Below the pieces are notes generated by a model. That model was given only the letters and a program-made list of their open reading frames with translations. It had not been told where the DNA came from and ran no database searches. Of a stretch of DNA of 7,039 nucleotides, positions 5,116-7,039 are shown piece by piece. Position numbers and translations under genes: made by a program. Each line of letters begins with the position of its first letter. Position 1 is the stretch's first letter. This DNA is from Thioglobus_B sp964403565 (GTDB lineage: Bacteria > Pseudomonadota > Gammaproteobacteria > PS1 > Pseudothioglobaceae), in NCBI GenBank assembly GCA_964403565.1, contig CAYOFV010000048.1:1-7039 (forward strand). Direction: 5' to 3'.

Positions 5116-6991
5116 TGGCTAGATTGCCTTTTTCTTCTAGCCATTGTTTACGATCAGCAGCTCGTTTCTTGCTAAGTAGCATATCCATAGTTTGAAATGC
5201 TTGTAGTGGATTATCGAGTGTAAGCTGTATAAGACGTCTAGTATCAGGCAGCATGGTTGTTTCTCTGAGTTGTGAAGGATTCATCTCACCTAGTCCTTTA
5301 AAGCGCTGAACTTGAATTTTCACGCGTTTATTTTCTTTTTCGATCTTATTTACAATACTATCTCTTTCGTTATCATCAAGTGCATAGTGAACTTGCTTAC
5401 CAGCATCAATTCGATATAGTGGAGGCATAGCAACAAATACATGACCTTCTTTAATAAGTCTTGGAAAGTGTTTTACAAATAGGGTGCATATAAGTGTGGC
5501 AATATGCGCTCCATCGGAGTCAGCATCAGCAAGAATACAGATTTTTCCATATCTTAAGCCAGATAGATCTTCGCTATTTGGTTCTAAGCCAATAGCAACA
5601 CTTATGTCGTGTATTTCATTACTTGAAAGAACTTGATCAGATTCAACTTCCCAAGTATTAAGAATCTTACCTCTTAAAGGTAGAATGGCTTGATATTCTT
5701 TATCACGCGCTTGTTTTGCAGAGCCACCAGCAGAGTCACCCTCAACTAAAAAAACTTCAGTTTGATCTAAATCATTACTTGTGCAATCAGATAATTTACC
5801 TGGAAGGGCGGGACCACTAACAACTTTTTTACGTACAACTTTTTTACGAGTTTTTAATCTGTTTTGCGCATTTGCTATTGCCAACTCGGCAATCTTCTCT
5901 GCCACAGAAGTGTGTTGGTTAAGCCAGAGGCTAAACGCATCTTTTACAACTCCAGAAACAAATCCAGCACATTCTCTTGAAGATAATCTTTCTTTAGTTT
6001 GTCCGGAGAATTGTGGATCTAGGATTTTAATTGAAAGTACATAAGATATTTTTTGCCAAACATCATCAGGTGTAAGTTTGATATTTTTAGGTAGTAGGTT
6101 CCTAAATTCACAAAATTCTTTTAATGCATCAGTAAGACCTGACCTAAGTCCGTTTACATGCGTTCCGCCTTGTGAGGTAGGGATAAGATTTACATAGCTT
6201 TCTGCAACGACATTTGAATTGTATTCAGTCCAAGCAAGTGAAGCATGGAGTTGTTGTTCGTCAGCTTCATAGTTAACAACAAACGGAGCTTCTGGCAAAC
6301 AATCAAGACCATCAAGCGATGCTGAAAGATAATCTTTTAGTCCTTCTTTATAAACCCATTTGTCTTTTGTATCATCTATTTTATTATGAAAATTTATCTC
6401 TAGACCTGGGCAAAGCACAGCTTTTGAGCGCAGATTATGCCTAAGTCTTTTTGCTGAAAATTTATCAGAATCAAAAAATTGCGGATCTGGGGTGAATTTA
6501 ACTTTGGTGCCAGTATTACGTTTACCAACAGTATTGATAACTTCTAAATCAGTTTTCTTTAAGCCATTAGAGAATGTTATATAGTGTTCTTTACTATCAC
6601 GCTTAATCCATACTTCAACTAAAGATGACAGGGCGTTTACAACCGATATACCAACGCCATGCAAACCACCTGAGAATTGATATGAATCATTTGAGAATTT
6701 ACCGCCAGCGTGAAGCTTAGTAAGAATAACTTCTACTCCAGGTTTATTTTCTTTAGGATGAATGTCAGTTGGCATACCACGGCCATTATCTTCAACAGAT
6801 AAAGAGCCATCTTCATATAGAACTACATTGATTTTATTACCAAAACCGGCAACGGCTTCATCGACACTGTTGTCAATTACTTCTTGTGCTAAATGGTTTG
6901 GTCGTTCGGTTTCTGTGTACATTCCAGGGCGTTTACGCACTGGCTCTAAACCTGATAAAACCTCAATTGATGATGAGTCGTAGTTACTCAT
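5108..6991 (-). CDS. parE: DNA topoisomerase IV subunit B
   Basis: The 627-residue protein matches E. coli ParE (630) end to end. The GHKL ATPase domain has the catalytic glutamate E37 with N41 in QEVIDNSVDEA, the DNGRGMP box (68-74) and the glycine-rich lid GGLHGVGISVVNALS (108-122). The transducer domain carries the QTK loop, with ATP-contacting lysine K333. The TOPRIM domain has EGDSAGGS (E417) and the magnesium-binding DADSD (D489, D491, D493). With ParC it forms the ATP-driven enzyme that unlinks daughter chromosomes; parC is not in this window. Local similarity to ParE, such as RPNHLAQEVIDNSVDEA and its short length, rules out GyrB (about 800 residues). AGG at 6999-6997, 5 bases before the ATG, is a fair ribosome-binding site. 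It leads a probable operon with queC. Confidence 0.97.
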   Translation of the reverse strand: MSNYDSSSIEVLSGLEPVRKRPGMYTETERPNHLAQEVIDNSVDEAVAGFGNKINVVLYEDGSLSVEDNGRGMPTDIHPKENKPGVEVILTKLHAGGKFSNDSYQFSGGLHGVGISVVNALSSLVEVWIKRDSKEHYITFSNGLKKTDLEVINTVGKRNTGTKVKFTPDPQFFDSDKFSAKRLRHNLRSKAVLCPGLEINFHNKIDDTKDKWVYKEGLKDYLSASLDGLDCLPEAPFVVNYEADEQQLHASLAWTEYNSNVVAESYVNLIPTSQGGTHVNGLRSGLTDALKEFCEFRNLLPKNIKLTPDDVWQKISYVLSIKILDPQFSGQTKERLSSRECAGFVSGVVKDAFSLWLNQHTSVAEKIAELAIANAQNRLKTRKKVVRKKVVSGPALPGKLSDCTSNDLDQTEVFLVEGDSAGGSAKQARDKEYQAILPLRGKILNTWEVESDQVLSSNEIHDISVAIGLEPNSEDLSGLRYGKICILADADSDGAHIATLICTLFVKHFPRLIKEGHVFVAMPPLYRIDAGKQVHYALDDNERDSIVNKIEKENKRVKIQVQRFKGLGEMNPSQLRETTMLPDTRRLIQLTLDNPLQAFQTMDMLLSKKRAADRKQWLEEKGNLANV

Positions 6992-7024
6992 TTATACCTG
7001 CCCAAGAATATATATTTTTGAAGT

Positions 7025-7030
7025 ATCATA
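7025..7030 (-). promoter_or_regulatory. Candidate -10 element of parE
   Basis: On the minus strand TATGAT (7030-7025) matches the sigma-70 -10 consensus in five of six bases and lies 33 bases before the parE ATG. The -35 region would fall outside the window, so this cannot be tested here. A second AT-rich run (about 7009-7016) is an alternative. Confidence 0.3.
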
Positions 7031-7039
7031 CCAAAAAAA

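Noticed and set aside
5108..5135. preQ1 riboswitch controlling queC
   Set aside because: queC starts inside parE, so no untranslated leader exists to hold an aptamer.
5781..6044. Plus-strand open frame opposite parE
   Set aside because: It is antisense to the conserved ParE transducer/TOPRIM region; open by chance.
6762..6983. Plus-strand open frame opposite the parE N-terminus
   Set aside because: It is antisense to the conserved GHKL ATPase domain, with no independent support.

Overview
The window looks like a piece of an AT-rich gammaproteobacterial chromosome carrying ordinary housekeeping genes. The proteins (oligopeptidase A, FabF, AcpP, QueC, ParE) align by eye, without gaps over long stretches, to their E. 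coli counterparts. The low GC content, short intergenic regions and flavour of the proteins recall the SUP05/Thioglobus group of marine sulfur oxidisers and their clam symbionts. That placement is recollection and inference; nothing in the window proves it.

Layout. Bases 1-36 probably hold the last 11 codons of a plus-strand gene that enters from the left. Bases 37-370 have no credible gene but are rich in inverted repeats. A complete tRNA-Ser(GGA) gene with an encoded CCA lies at 371-458. A second intergenic stretch (459-634) follows. Then come a plus-strand M3 metallopeptidase gene (prlC/opdA, 635-2560) and, 33 bases later, a gene for a 71-residue protein with one N-terminal membrane or signal segment (2594-2809). 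The rest is on the minus strand. Read in the direction of transcription it is parE (6991-5108), queC (5115-4432, overlapping parE by 8 bases), acpP (4352-4125), an intrinsic terminator (4099-4065) and fabF (4048-2810). The stop codons of the 71-residue gene and fabF abut exactly at 2809/2810.

How the genes work together. acpP and fabF belong to type II fatty acid synthesis: the carrier protein holds the growing chain and FabF elongates it. They are adjacent, as in many gammaproteobacteria, but a strong terminator-like hairpin separates them. The fabF start lies just past its U-run with no visible Shine-Dalgarno sequence, which suggests differential expression. parE (topoisomerase IV subunit B) and queC (preQ0 synthesis for queuosine-modified tRNA) are functionally unrelated but probably translationally coupled. 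prlC and the small gene are probably cotranscribed.

The best lead for something undescribed is non-coding. A ~90-base element occurs twice in the same orientation, on either side of the tRNA-Ser gene (about 64-154 and 489-580). Its two copies are about 71% identical over an ungapped 70-base core. Both can fold into a long outer stem enclosing a CATAG/CTATG hairpin, and two outer-stem base pairs differ by compensatory double changes. I see no CRISPR array, transposase, toxin-antitoxin or defence system, and no broken genes.
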